Positions 24,837 through 33,069 of a stretch of 64,000 nucleotides of DNA are shown here, piece by piece. Under the pieces are notes generated by a model, which saw only the letters and a list, made by a program, of their open reading frames with translations, had not been told where the DNA came from and did no database searches. The stretch's first letter is position 1, and every line of letters starts with the position of its first letter. The stretch spans positions 1 to 64,000 of the forward strand of contig JACRBN010000016.1 of the NCBI GenBank assembly GCA_016213105.1, in the 5' to 3' direction. A program made the position numbers and the translations under genes. The DNA is from Chloroflexota bacterium (GTDB lineage Bacteria; Chloroflexota; Anaerolineae; Anaerolineales; Villigracilaceae).

Positions 24837-25343
24837 TTATTTGGATGTGGAGTTGGTTTCATCTTCAGCGGCGCCCGCAATGATCCTGGCCGGGACACGC
24901 CACTGGTACACGTCTTTCAGCACGATGGGAACGATGGATGTGGTGGTTTTACGCACCCCCGGGGTCTTGCGCACGGTTTCGGTCACAAAGCGGTAAATTT
25001 CCGCCGTATCCCTGGCGATCACCTGAATGCTGACGTCCGATTCGCCGATACCGCAAGCCACATAACTGACGTTGTCGTATTCAGCCATCTTCCTGGCCAC
25101 ATCGAGAATTTGGTCGGATTCGACCTCCATCCAGACATCCGCAGTGGTGGTCAAACCCAGGGCCTGGGGATGCACCACGGCGCTGATCTGGATCACGCCC
25201 TCGGCAATCATCTTATCGATACGGTAACGCACTGCGCGCTCGGAAATATCCCCCAGGCGGCGGGCCATCTCGGAGGCCGACATACGGCCATCTTCGAGAA
25301 GTAAATTGACAATTTTTACGTCAGTCTTGTCGATTTCGTACAT
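24837..25343 (-). CDS. Lrp/AsnC family transcriptional regulator (second copy)
   Basis: I use the ATG at 25343 (MYEIDKTDV). The frame extends to 25433, but the extra residues look non-coding and a GGAAGGAAAA motif lies before the chosen start. The 168-residue protein has the AsnC helix-turn-helix (DVKIVNLLLEDGRMSASEMARRL, then SERAVRYRIDKMI) and a RAM ligand domain ending with TTTSIVPIVLKDVYQW. It should sense an amino acid and regulate the downstream genes, which begin 15 bp later with an aminotransferase. It is only moderately similar to the copy at 15236, so the two probably respond to different ligands. Confidence 0.88.
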   Translation of the reverse strand: MYEIDKTDVKIVNLLLEDGRMSASEMARRLGDISERAVRYRIDKMIAEGVIQISAVVHPQALGLTTTADVWMEVESDQILDVARKMAEYDNVSYVACGIGESDVSIQVIARDTAEIYRFVTETVRKTPGVRKTTTSIVPIVLKDVYQWRVPARIIAGAAEDETNSTSK

Positions 25344-25433
25344 AAGCAGTCCATTTTCCTTCCGAAATCTACATTCTTTTGTCAATATACCGAATTTAAC
25401 TGCCCATGTCAAGCAATTGGTGACGAAATACAC

Positions 25434-25463
25434 AAAAAAAGCCGACTCATCTCACGAGTCGGC
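25434..25463 (-). terminator. ruvB terminator
   Basis: GCCGACTC (25441-25448) and GAGTCGGC (25456-25463) form a perfect 8-bp stem with a 7-base loop. On the minus strand it is followed by seven T residues, about 40 bases past the ruvB stop codon. Confidence 0.9.
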
Positions 25464-25505
25464 CTGAATCGAACCATGCGGCGGCAATCGGTCTATACCT
25501 TTAAC

Positions 25506-26531
25506 TCACAGCAGCCGCGGCTGGCCCTCTTCCTTCCACTCCAACCCCAGGTGCTCATACGCGGATTTGGTGGCCACGCGGCCCTGCGGGGTGCGGTCGA
25601 GGAAGCCGAGCTGCAGCAGGTACGGTTCGACCACATCCATGATGGTGTCCTGCTCCTCGCTGATCGAGGCGGCGATGGTGTTCAGGCCGACGGGTCCGCC
25701 CTTGTATTTTTCGATGATGGTCTTGAGCACGCGGCGGTCGACGTCGTCCAGCCCCAGCGGGTCGACTTGCAGCAGGTCGAGCGCCTCCTGGGCGACCTTG
25801 CGGGTGACGATGCCATCCGCGCGCACCTGGGCGTAGTCGCGGACGCGGCGCAACAGGCGCAGGGCCACGCGCGGGGTGCCGCGCGCGCGGCGGGCGATCT
25901 CCTCGATGCCGCCCCGCTCGACTTCCACTTTCAACATGCCCGCGGCGCGGTTGACGATGGCCTGCATGGCGGGGGAATCGTAGTAATCGAGACGGTAGAC
26001 CGCGCCAAAACGCGCCCGCAGCGGAGCCGTGACCAGCGCCAGGCGCGTGGTCGCGCCGACCACCGTAAAGTGCGGTAATTTGAGTCGAATGGAACGCGCG
26101 GAGGGGCCTTTGCCGATGACGATGTCGAGGGCGAAATCCTCCATGGCGGGATACAACACCTCCTCCACGGCGCGGCCCAGGCGGTGGACTTCATCGATGA
26201 AAAGCACATCGCCCGCGCGCAGATTGGTGAGAATGGCCGCCAGGTCGCCCGCGCGTTCGATGACAGGCCCCGCCGTCACCTTGACGTTGACTCCCATTTC
26301 GTTGGCCACCACATGCGCCAGGGTGGTCTTGCCCAGGCCAGGCGGCCCGTAGAACAACACGTGATCGAGGGCTTCTCCACGCCCGCGCGCGGCAGCGATC
26401 AGGATGGACAGATTCTCCTTGACCTGGTCCTGGCCAATGAGATCGTTCAATTTCTGCGGACGCAGGGCGTTGTCGACGCGGTCGTCGGGTTTGGCTTCGG
26501 GGTCGAGGGGACGGGGACGGGTTTCGCTCAT
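25506..26531 (-). CDS. ruvB: Holliday junction branch migration helicase RuvB
   Basis: The 341-residue length and motifs are those of Ruv[20 protein letters not shown] starts the AAA+ domain, [12 protein letters not shown] is Walker [25 protein letters not shown] holds Walker B, and [18 protein letters not shown] is the sensor/arginine-finger region. The C-terminal winged helix ends with [21 protein letters not shown]. RuvB forms a hexameric motor that, with RuvA, moves Holliday junctions during recombinational repair. ruvA and ruvC are not adjacent here. The gene is preceded by the O-acetylation pair genes in gene order but has its own terminator. Confidence 0.97.
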   Translation of the reverse strand: MSETRPRPLDPEAKPDDRVDNALRPQKLNDLIGQDQVKENLSILIAAARGRGEALDHVLFYGPPGLGKTTLAHVVANEMGVNVKVTAGPVIERAGDLAAILTNLRAGDVLFIDEVHRLGRAVEEVLYPAMEDFALDIVIGKGPSARSIRLKLPHFTVVGATTRLALVTAPLRARFGAVYRLDYYDSPAMQAIVNRAAGMLKVEVERGGIEEIARRARGTPRVALRLLRRVRDYAQVRADGIVTRKVAQEALDLLQVDPLGLDDVDRRVLKTIIEKYKGGPVGLNTIAASISEEQDTIMDVVEPYLLQLGFLDRTPQGRVATKSAYEHLGLEWKEEGQPRLL

Positions 26532-26583
26532 GGCTGGGATTATAGCAAATTAAACGGGAGCAGGCTTGGGATGCGTGAATTTG

Positions 26584-27651
26584 CTAATCCAAACCCAAAA
26601 GTTTGGGGAGGGTCAGGTTCAAGTAGCGTTCCACCACTTCGATGATCACGATATCGGGGCCTTCCTTTTGAATCCAATCCAGCGACCAAATGGCAGGTTC
26701 AGCCACGAACGGGACCGTGATTATCCTGCGAAAATTGGGTTCGAGCAGGTGCGAGAGACCACCGTAGGCGGCATAGAATGAATCGTGATAGACCAAAAGG
26801 CTGGGCAGATTTTTATCCGTTCCTTCCAGCGTCAAAAGCTCCCGGTTGCTGGACACCGTAATCCTGCCCACCACGGTCAACTCCTGGACGGGGAACCTGG
26901 GCGTCAGCTTCCAGCGCGGCTCCGCGAAAACGGGCAGGCCCAGGGCCCGCGGCAGGTCGGGGTTGATGTTGTACTGCATCATGGTGTAGTCGAAATCGGA
27001 CAGGGGATGGGAATGCAGGCGGGGATCGCGGCTGGATAACGCATCCAGAATTTCGCGATAGGCATAATAGGCGCCCATGTCGTTCCAGTGCGTGTCGACC
27101 TTGTAATACACGTCATGTTCCCGGCTGGCAGAGATCAGGTCCTGACGCAAATCGATGACGCGGGTGCTTCCGTGTTCCTGCATGTACCCGGTAAACTGGT
27201 CCAGGCGGGAGCGCTCCCCCAGCACTGGAATTTCGGCGGGCATGTACTGTGCATAGATCGTGCTTTTGTTGGGCGCAATGACCACCAGCAGGGTCTTGCC
27301 CTGCTTTTCAAGCTCGGAACTCAGCTGATCCAATGCCTTCTGAATGGACTGCAACCTTTCCTCGCTGAAGGGAGCGGAATTTTGATAATCGGGAATGCTG
27401 AACTCGCCCGTGTAAAAGATCCAGCCGTCCTTGCCGACGACAGCCTTGTTGAAGACCTGGTCACCCAGTTTTAGTCGCAGGCTGCCGTACAAGGCAATCA
27501 AGTCCTGCCGCCAGCGCATATTGTCGGACAGGCTGGCAAGATCGAGGTCCGGCACGGCCAGAAACGAAACCAGCATCGCCATAACCACGATGGAAAACAC
27601 GAGTGAGTAAACCTGGATGGCGCGAGGCTGGGTGGATGATTGCTCGGACAT
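26584..27651 (-). CDS. AlgX/AlgJ-like SGNH-fold O-acetyltransferase
   Basis: I use the ATG at 27651 (MSEQSSTQPR), which overlaps the stop codon of the MBOAT gene in a TAATG arrangement. The longer frame to 28038 only overlaps that gene. The 355-residue product has one N-terminal membrane anchor (about residues 13-35), GKDGWIFYTGEF as in AlgX/AlgJ (DHHW) proteins, LLVVIAPNKSTIY, and the catalytic-type DTHWNDMGAYYAY. The DSF motif in LVYHDSFYAAYGG supplies the serine. Such proteins act outside the membrane and transfer acetyl groups, delivered by an MBOAT partner, to a polysaccharide. Translational coupling with that partner supports joint function. Confidence 0.85.
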   Translation of the reverse strand: MSEQSSTQPRAIQVYSLVFSIVVMAMLVSFLAVPDLDLASLSDNMRWRQDLIALYGSLRLKLGDQVFNKAVVGKDGWIFYTGEFSIPDYQNSAPFSEERLQSIQKALDQLSSELEKQGKTLLVVIAPNKSTIYAQYMPAEIPVLGERSRLDQFTGYMQEHGSTRVIDLRQDLISASREHDVYYKVDTHWNDMGAYYAYREILDALSSRDPRLHSHPLSDFDYTMMQYNINPDLPRALGLPVFAEPRWKLTPRFPVQELTVVGRITVSSNRELLTLEGTDKNLPSLLVYHDSFYAAYGGLSHLLEPNFRRIITVPFVAEPAIWSLDWIQKEGPDIVIIEVVERYLNLTLPKLLGLD

Positions 27652-29036
27652 TAAAACCTTTCGTAAATCCCGGGCGCAAATGTGGAACTGACCATCGCGG
27701 CAAGGGAGAGCACCAACAGCGCGATCAGGATAAGGTCGCCTGCAAATCGCGCCGCCAGGGTTGGGAGCAGTCCCTCGGGCAGGCGCTTCCTGAACTGGGA
27801 TTCGAGCCAGTGGCCGACGGGCAGGCTGAGGAGAATCCCCGCTGCCAGCGCGAGCACGAAGCTCGGTTCGATGAACGGCAGCGGACTGGTCAACTCGAAG
27901 GGCAAAGGCCTCAGTCCGCTGGCATTGCCCAACAGGCGCGACAGAAATTCCAGCGCAAAGGCTGGCGTGGGCGAACGGAAAAAGACCCAGCCGACCAAAA
28001 TCACCGCCAGGGCGTACGCGTGTTGTAGCGGCGCCCACCCAGTGCGGAGTCTGCGGCCCAGGCCTGTGGCCTCAAAGACCAGTGCCAGCCCATGCAGCAG
28101 CCCCCAGGCGAAGAAATTCCAAGACAGGCCGTGCCACAACCCCGTCAGAGCGAACACGACCAGGATGTTGAAAGGCTGGCCGATCCATTTCAAGCGGCGT
28201 CTTTCGAGCGGATAGAACACAAAGTCACGGAACCAACTGGAAAGGGAAATATGCCAGCGCCGCCAAAACTCGCCGATACTCTTCGAGATGTAGGGAAAAT
28301 CGAAGTTCTCGATGAAACGCAGGCCCATCATGCGCCCCAGGCCAAGGGCCATGTCGGTGTAGCCTGAAAAATCAAAGAACAATTGCAGGGAATAGCTGAG
28401 GATCACCAGCCAGGCGATGGAGGGGGCGACGGACGGCGTGGCGAGGGCAAAGATCGGCGTCACCACCTTCGACAGGGTATCGGCGATCAGGACTTTTTTT
28501 CCAAACCCGCGGATGAAACGCCGCAGACCGTCGGCCACATCCGCGGGCCGGGCCTGGAGATCGTGGATTTGCGCCTTCACCTGGCTGTAGCGGATGATCG
28601 GCCCGACCGGCAGCTTCGGGAAAAGCAGCAGGTGGAATGAAAACGCCAGGAGGTCGCCTTCCGGGGGAATCCTGCCGTAATAAACCTCCAGCAGGTACGC
28701 GATGACCTGAAAGGTCACATAGGAAAGTCCCAATGGATACGCAAGGTCCGCCCATAGTTTGAACCCCACCAGCAGAGCCACGTTGACGAGAATACCCGTC
28801 CATAACAAGACCAGCGACAACTTTCGTTCCCGCCAGCGCGCCAGGCCAAACGCCAGGGCATACGTAAACAAGGTCAGCCCCACCATCAGGGGAATGTAGG
28901 ACAGGTTTCCCCAAGCATAAAAAAGCAGACTCCCAAGGATGCCTGCAATTTGTCTCAGCCGCTTCCTGGTCAGGTGATAAACCAGCATGAAGACGGGCAG
29001 AAACAGGAATAAAAATATGGGCGAATTCAAATTCAT
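27651..29036 (-). CDS. MBOAT family membrane O-acyltransferase (AlgI-like)
   Basis: The 461-residue polytopic protein has about 11 helices and the AlgI/DltB signature: LPVGPIIRY, FDFSGYTDMALGLGRMMGLRF, FPYISKSIGEFWRRWHISLSSWFRDFVFYPL split over the central region, and the catalytic histidine in ALTGLWHGLSWNFFAWGLLHG. It moves an acyl group across the membrane for O-acetylation of an exopolysaccharide or cell-wall polymer, together with the AlgX-like protein encoded directly after it. No polymer synthesis genes are nearby, so the target polymer is unknown. The gene starts about 245 bp from the export operon terminator and forms its own unit. Confidence 0.9.
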   Translation of the reverse strand: MNLNSPIFLFLFLPVFMLVYHLTRKRLRQIAGILGSLLFYAWGNLSYIPLMVGLTLFTYALAFGLARWRERKLSLVLLWTGILVNVALLVGFKLWADLAYPLGLSYVTFQVIAYLLEVYYGRIPPEGDLLAFSFHLLLFPKLPVGPIIRYSQVKAQIHDLQARPADVADGLRRFIRGFGKKVLIADTLSKVVTPIFALATPSVAPSIAWLVILSYSLQLFFDFSGYTDMALGLGRMMGLRFIENFDFPYISKSIGEFWRRWHISLSSWFRDFVFYPLERRRLKWIGQPFNILVVFALTGLWHGLSWNFFAWGLLHGLALVFEATGLGRRLRTGWAPLQHAYALAVILVGWVFFRSPTPAFALEFLSRLLGNASGLRPLPFELTSPLPFIEPSFVLALAAGILLSLPVGHWLESQFRKRLPEGLLPTLAARFAGDLILIALLVLSLAAMVSSTFAPGIYERF

Positions 29037-29212
29037 AAGAATTCGAATTATAAATCATCCCTGCATGTAAAAAATATTGGCTCTACCGTTTTAAAAGGGA
29101 AACCCCTGTCAAACACAAAGGGCACGAGGGTCACAAAGGAAAAAACGCGAGGTTGCTTCGAGCTATTGCCCGCGTACAGCATCCCCTTTGGGGAAAGACA
29201 TTTGTACGGTGG

Positions 29213-29253
29213 AGAAAAAATATGAGCAGGGATGCCATTGCTGACATCCCTGC
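29213..29253 (-). terminator. Terminator of the export operon
   Basis: GCAGGGATG (29226-29234) pairs with CATCCCTGC (29245-29253). On the minus strand the hairpin is followed by CATATTTTTTC, about 30 bases past the stop codon of the adaptor gene at 29284. Confidence 0.85.
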
Positions 29254-29283
29254 CATTCATCCAAATTTCAATACGCAGCCGTT

Positions 29284-30402
29284 CTACGGATTGGCCTCGA
29301 ACGTCACTTCCACGGTCATGCCCCACATCACGCGCGGGTCGACATCGGCCACCTTGATCTTGACCTTGTACAGGATGTCGCCGCCCTGCAGGGTGAAGGC
29401 CTGGCTGATGGCTTCGACCTCGCCATTCATCGTAATCTCGGAAAAGGCATCGGCCACGATCAGAACGGACTGGCCCTGCGCCACGCTGACAATATCCAGT
29501 TCGGTCAGGTCGCTGGTCTCGACGTACCAGGCGCTGGTGTCGGCAATCTTGACCACGTAGGTCTCAGGCCCGACCTCCTCACCCACCGCCACGTTGACAT
29601 CCATCACGATGGCGTCGAACGGCGCGGTCACAACGTAGTTGGAGAGAGTCTCCTCGGCGGCGGCCAGTTGGGCTTTGATGAGGGCCAGCTTGTCCTGGTT
29701 GGGACCGTCGAGGCTGATCTCGTACTGGTATTTGGCCTCGGCTTCAGCGGCCAGCGCGGCGTCAAGAGTGGCGCGCGGAAGGTCGCGCTCGCGGATGGTG
29801 GCTTCGAGGTCTTTGATGGCCTCGTCGTAATCGGCCTGGGCGTGCTCGAGCTCATCCTCGCGCGTCTTGTAATTGGCGTCGTCCCTGCCGCGATCCTTGA
29901 CTGCATCGAATTTCTGCTGGGCCTCGTCCAGGTCGACCTGGCGGTCGTCGACATCCTGCTGGCGGTCCTCGATGCGGTTCTCGATGTCGCGCAGGTTGAT
30001 GTCGTTCCACTTCTTGGTGGCGGTCTCGCGGACTTTCTGCGCGTTCATGTAGGCCTGCCAGGCGGCGGCATTCTCGGCGCTGGCGTTGCGCAGCAGCGCG
30101 TCATAGGCCTGCTGGATTTCCAGGATCTGGGCCTCGGCCGGGGCGGCGTTATCCAGGCGCGCCAACACGTCGCCCGCCTTGACCGCATCGCCGATCTCCA
30201 CGTTGATTTCAGCCACGCCCCCGCGCGCCAGGAAGCTCAGGGTGGCGTCCTGCGCCGGGACGAAGTGTCCCTCGGCGATCACATCGGCGATGGGAACGGG
30301 TGTGGACTCTGGCGCGACCTCGGTCGTTTGCTGCGGCGCGCAGGCGGCCAGGAGCAACGCCAGGGTTGTTACGATCAGGAAAGTTCGATTTGTCTTTTTC
30401 AT
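29284..30402 (-). CDS. HlyD/MacA-type membrane fusion lipoprotein
   Basis: I use the ATG at 30402 (MKKTNRTFLIV). The 372-residue protein starts with a lipoprotein signal (lipobox LAAC, Cys21). A lipoyl half-motif (GDAVKAGDVLARLD) follows, then a long coiled-coil hairpin (about residues 95-245, rich in Asp, Glu, Lys and Gln), the second lipoyl half (APFDAIVMDVNVAVGEEVGPE) and a beta-barrel region. This is the adaptor of a MacAB-like export system, linking the membrane permease to the outside. The FtsX-like permease gene lies directly upstream (30479). The host type suggests no classical outer membrane TolC, so it may work without a third partner. The hairpin is longer than in typical MacA. Confidence 0.85.
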   Translation of the reverse strand: MKKTNRTFLIVTTLALLLAACAPQQTTEVAPESTPVPIADVIAEGHFVPAQDATLSFLARGGVAEINVEIGDAVKAGDVLARLDNAAPAEAQILEIQQAYDALLRNASAENAAAWQAYMNAQKVRETATKKWNDINLRDIENRIEDRQQDVDDRQVDLDEAQQKFDAVKDRGRDDANYKTREDELEHAQADYDEAIKDLEATIRERDLPRATLDAALAAEAEAKYQYEISLDGPNQDKLALIKAQLAAAEETLSNYVVTAPFDAIVMDVNVAVGEEVGPETYVVKIADTSAWYVETSDLTELDIVSVAQGQSVLIVADAFSEITMNGEVEAISQAFTLQGGDILYKVKIKVADVDPRVMWGMTVEVTFEANP

Positions 30403-30478
30403 GGTTACCTCTTCCCAAATAATGGTGAAACGCCGCCGGGGAAAATCCCCGATGGAGAGACGGCGGAAATACACTGTG

Positions 30479-32911
30479 TTATTCGTATGCCAGCACTTCG
30501 CGGATGGTCAGCCTGGCCGCGTTGCGCGCGGGCAGGACGCTGGCGACCGCGGATAACACCAGCACCAGCGCCAGCCAGATGGCATATCCCATATAGGTGA
30601 AGACCACATCGATGGGCGTCTGGAAGACCGCCAGGCTGACGATGGTCGACAGCATGTACGTGAATGGGATGGAAAAAACGATGGCCAGCGCGAACGAGAT
30701 CATGCCAATCACCACGCCCTCGGCGATGACCGTGCGCATGACGGCGCGGTCGTCGGCGCCAATGGCGCGCATGATGCCGATCTCGCGCGTGCGTTCGAGC
30801 ACGTTCATGCCCATCGTGCCCGTCAACCCCATCGAGCCGACGATGGCCGTCAGCACCGCCATGATGAGCAGGAAGGTCACCAGGATGTCGAGGCTTTCGG
30901 TGGCGGTATCCAGCGAAGCGTGTCCCGCCTCGGAACGGCGCAGGTCGAAGCCCTGATCGCGAAAATAAGCGTCCAGTTTCTCGGCCATGGCATCCTGGGA
31001 GTCGCGATCGTGCCGGGTCGAAATCACGCGGAAGGAGTAGGCGCGGTTGGCCAGGTTGTTCACTTCCGAAATGTAATCGAAGGGCGCATAGGAAAACACG
31101 CCTTCGCGGTCCATGAACTTGAAGATGCCAATCACCTCCCAGTCCTCCTCGCGCCCGTCCACCTTGAGCTTGATCGTATCGCCCGGCTGAAGGTCGGGAT
31201 AATACTTGAGCACCGATTCGCTCAAGGCCAGGCTGCGCACGTCGCCCTTTTGCAGCCAGCGGCCCGAAACCATCAGGGGGCGCACCAGCTTGCTATCCGC
31301 AGGCGGGCCGAAGATGTTGAGATTTTCCAGCACGTTGCCGTTCGGGTCGAGGATCTCGCCGCTGATGAACTGCCAGCCTTCCACGCCCTCCACCCCGTCC
31401 ACTTGCATGACGGCCTGCTCGACCTCGCGCAGGCGGTAGGGTCGGTTGAAATCGAGCGTCACGTCGGCGGAAAAATACTTTCCGATGATGCCCATGTAAT
31501 CGTGCAGGGTCACGCGCACGTTGAAGACGGCAATGAAGATGGCGCCGCCCATCGTGAGCGTGAAGAGCGTCAGCAGCAGGCGGCTGCGGCGGCGGAAGGT
31601 GTTGCGCAATGAGATCACGAAGGGCCGCGGGACGTGGATGCCGCGCCTGGCCAGCAGGTGCGTGAACTGGACCTGCAGCCAGTCGAACCAGTGCACGCGT
31701 TTCTCCCCCGCCTGGGCCTGCTTCTGTTCGTCGGCCAGGTTCCCGCTCAGGGCTGAGAGCACGGTGATGCGCGAACCGTTGATCACGGGTGCCAGGCCGG
31801 CAATGAGTGGAACCAGCAGTCCCACCGCAATCTGAATGATGGCGGCGAGCGGCACGACGCGGTAACCCAACAGGTCAAAGCTCAGCGTGGAGGCGATGTA
31901 ATTGGACAGGGCATACGCGCCCGCCCCGCCCAGCGGCACGGAGATCAACAGGGCAATGATGCCGAAGGACAGGATCAGCACCAGGTACAGGATCAACACC
32001 TGGCGGCTGCGCCCGCCGATCAACTTCATCACACCGATGTAACGCAGGTGCTGGTTGAGCAGGGCGCTCAGCGTGTTGGCAATCAACGAACTGGACAGGA
32101 ACAGGATCAGCACGCCCAGCGCCAGCAGAATGCCCAGCACGGCGTTGAGGGTGTCGGTCAGCGGATGCTTGTGCGTTTCCGAGAAGCGCAAGCGGACCAC
32201 GTAGGCCCCACCTTTTTCGAGCTTGTCCTTCAGGTCCGCGCCCACGGTGCGGATGTGCGGCAGGTCGTCCTGGCCCGAGTCCACCGTCACGTAGAGGCGG
32301 TTGAACAATTGCGGCTGCTGCAAATATTGCAGGGTGGTCATCGTGATGTAGGCCGTCTCGGACGCCAGGAAATCCCCCGCCCCCGTGGCCGAGTCCTTGA
32401 CGATGCCCACCACGGGCAGGGACTTGGTCGAGCCGTCGGGCAGTTGGAATTCCACCAGCCCGCCCACCTGGGCATTCAAATCTTCGAGAACGCCCACTTC
32501 GAGCGTGACCTCGCGCTTGTCAGGGACGGCCTGCCCGCTGACGGGGACCTGCAAATTGATCTGGTTGGCCTCGAAATCGTCCACGGCCACCAGGTCGAGG
32601 GTCGTCCACTTTTGCGTGCCAGGCACGCGCGCGCGAATGTTGAAGACGCGCCGCGCCTCGGCCTCGTCCACCTCCGAGGCATTGCGCGTGGAAGCCAGCA
32701 CGTTCTCGTCGAAATCGGCCATGCGCAGCTCGACGTTGGCGGGGATATTGGCCGCGTAGGTGATGGGCATGTCATTACTGATGATGACATACGCGCCCGT
32801 GATCACGCCAATCGAGAAGACTCCCACTGCAATGGAAAAGACCACCAGCAGGGTGCGGGCGATATTATCGAACAGGTCGTGAACTACCTTGCGCCAACGG
32901 GGTCGGAACAT
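30479..32911 (-). CDS. FtsX/MacB-like ABC transporter permease with two FtsX domains
   Basis: I use the ATG at 32911 (MFRPRWRKVVHDL), which has AAGGA 5 bases upstream; the frame extends to 32971 without support. The 810-residue protein has one N-terminal helix, a large extracytoplasmic domain, a first FtsX helix bundle (LLNQHLRYIGVMKLIGG near 250-330), a second extracytoplasmic domain and a final FtsX bundle (ERTREIGIMRAIGADDRAV). This is the 10-helix permease seen in lipoprotein/peptide export systems, with ATPases encoded at 37947 and 39113. A structured leader precedes it (32932-32982). Substrate is unknown; macrolide, peptide or lipid are possible. Confidence 0.88.
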   Translation of the reverse strand: MFRPRWRKVVHDLFDNIARTLLVVFSIAVGVFSIGVITGAYVIISNDMPITYAANIPANVELRMADFDENVLASTRNASEVDEAEARRVFNIRARVPGTQKWTTLDLVAVDDFEANQINLQVPVSGQAVPDKREVTLEVGVLEDLNAQVGGLVEFQLPDGSTKSLPVVGIVKDSATGAGDFLASETAYITMTTLQYLQQPQLFNRLYVTVDSGQDDLPHIRTVGADLKDKLEKGGAYVVRLRFSETHKHPLTDTLNAVLGILLALGVLILFLSSSLIANTLSALLNQHLRYIGVMKLIGGRSRQVLILYLVLILSFGIIALLISVPLGGAGAYALSNYIASTLSFDLLGYRVVPLAAIIQIAVGLLVPLIAGLAPVINGSRITVLSALSGNLADEQKQAQAGEKRVHWFDWLQVQFTHLLARRGIHVPRPFVISLRNTFRRRSRLLLTLFTLTMGGAIFIAVFNVRVTLHDYMGIIGKYFSADVTLDFNRPYRLREVEQAVMQVDGVEGVEGWQFISGEILDPNGNVLENLNIFGPPADSKLVRPLMVSGRWLQKGDVRSLALSESVLKYYPDLQPGDTIKLKVDGREEDWEVIGIFKFMDREGVFSYAPFDYISEVNNLANRAYSFRVISTRHDRDSQDAMAEKLDAYFRDQGFDLRRSEAGHASLDTATESLDILVTFLLIMAVLTAIVGSMGLTGTMGMNVLERTREIGIMRAIGADDRAVMRTVIAEGVVIGMISFALAIVFSIPFTYMLSTIVSLAVFQTPIDVVFTYMGYAIWLALVLVLSAVASVLPARNAARLTIREVLAYE

Positions 32912-32931
32912 TCGATCCTTTACTGTTAAGT

Positions 32932-32982
32932 TGTAGCGCAATTTGATAAATTGCGCCTGGCAAATTGACAATTTGCCCTACA
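32932..32982. repeat. Three-way-junction palindromic repeat in the permease leader
   Basis: TGTAG (32932-32936) pairs with CTACA (32978-32982) and encloses two perfect hairpins, CGCAATTT/AAATTGCG and GGCAAATTG/CAATTTGCC. The 51-bp element therefore folds as a compact three-way junction on either strand, 20 bases upstream of the permease start codon. It may be a dispersed mobile repeat or a leader structure. Confidence 0.6.
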
Positions 32983-33064
32983 GGTCCAAAGTCAGGAAAC
33001 TTTGTACCCAAAACTCCTGATTTTAGAGAAATCAGAGTCCAAAGTCGGGAGACTTTGGACTCCA
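32983..33064. repeat. Intergenic palindromic repeats (GTCCAAAGTC family)
   Basis: Words GTCCAAAGTC and GACTTTGGAC alternate around a further ACTCCTGATTT/AAATCAGAGT hairpin. The composition is related to the GGTCAAAGGTC repeats of the catabolic cluster. It fills the gap between the hybrid kinase stop codon and the permease leader. Confidence 0.55.
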
Positions 33065-33069
33065 ACACA

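Noticed and set aside
32932..32982. Cloverleaf-like fold considered as a tRNA
   Set aside because: It is only 51 bp, has three stems without an anticodon loop, no TTCGA-type T-loop and no acceptor end.
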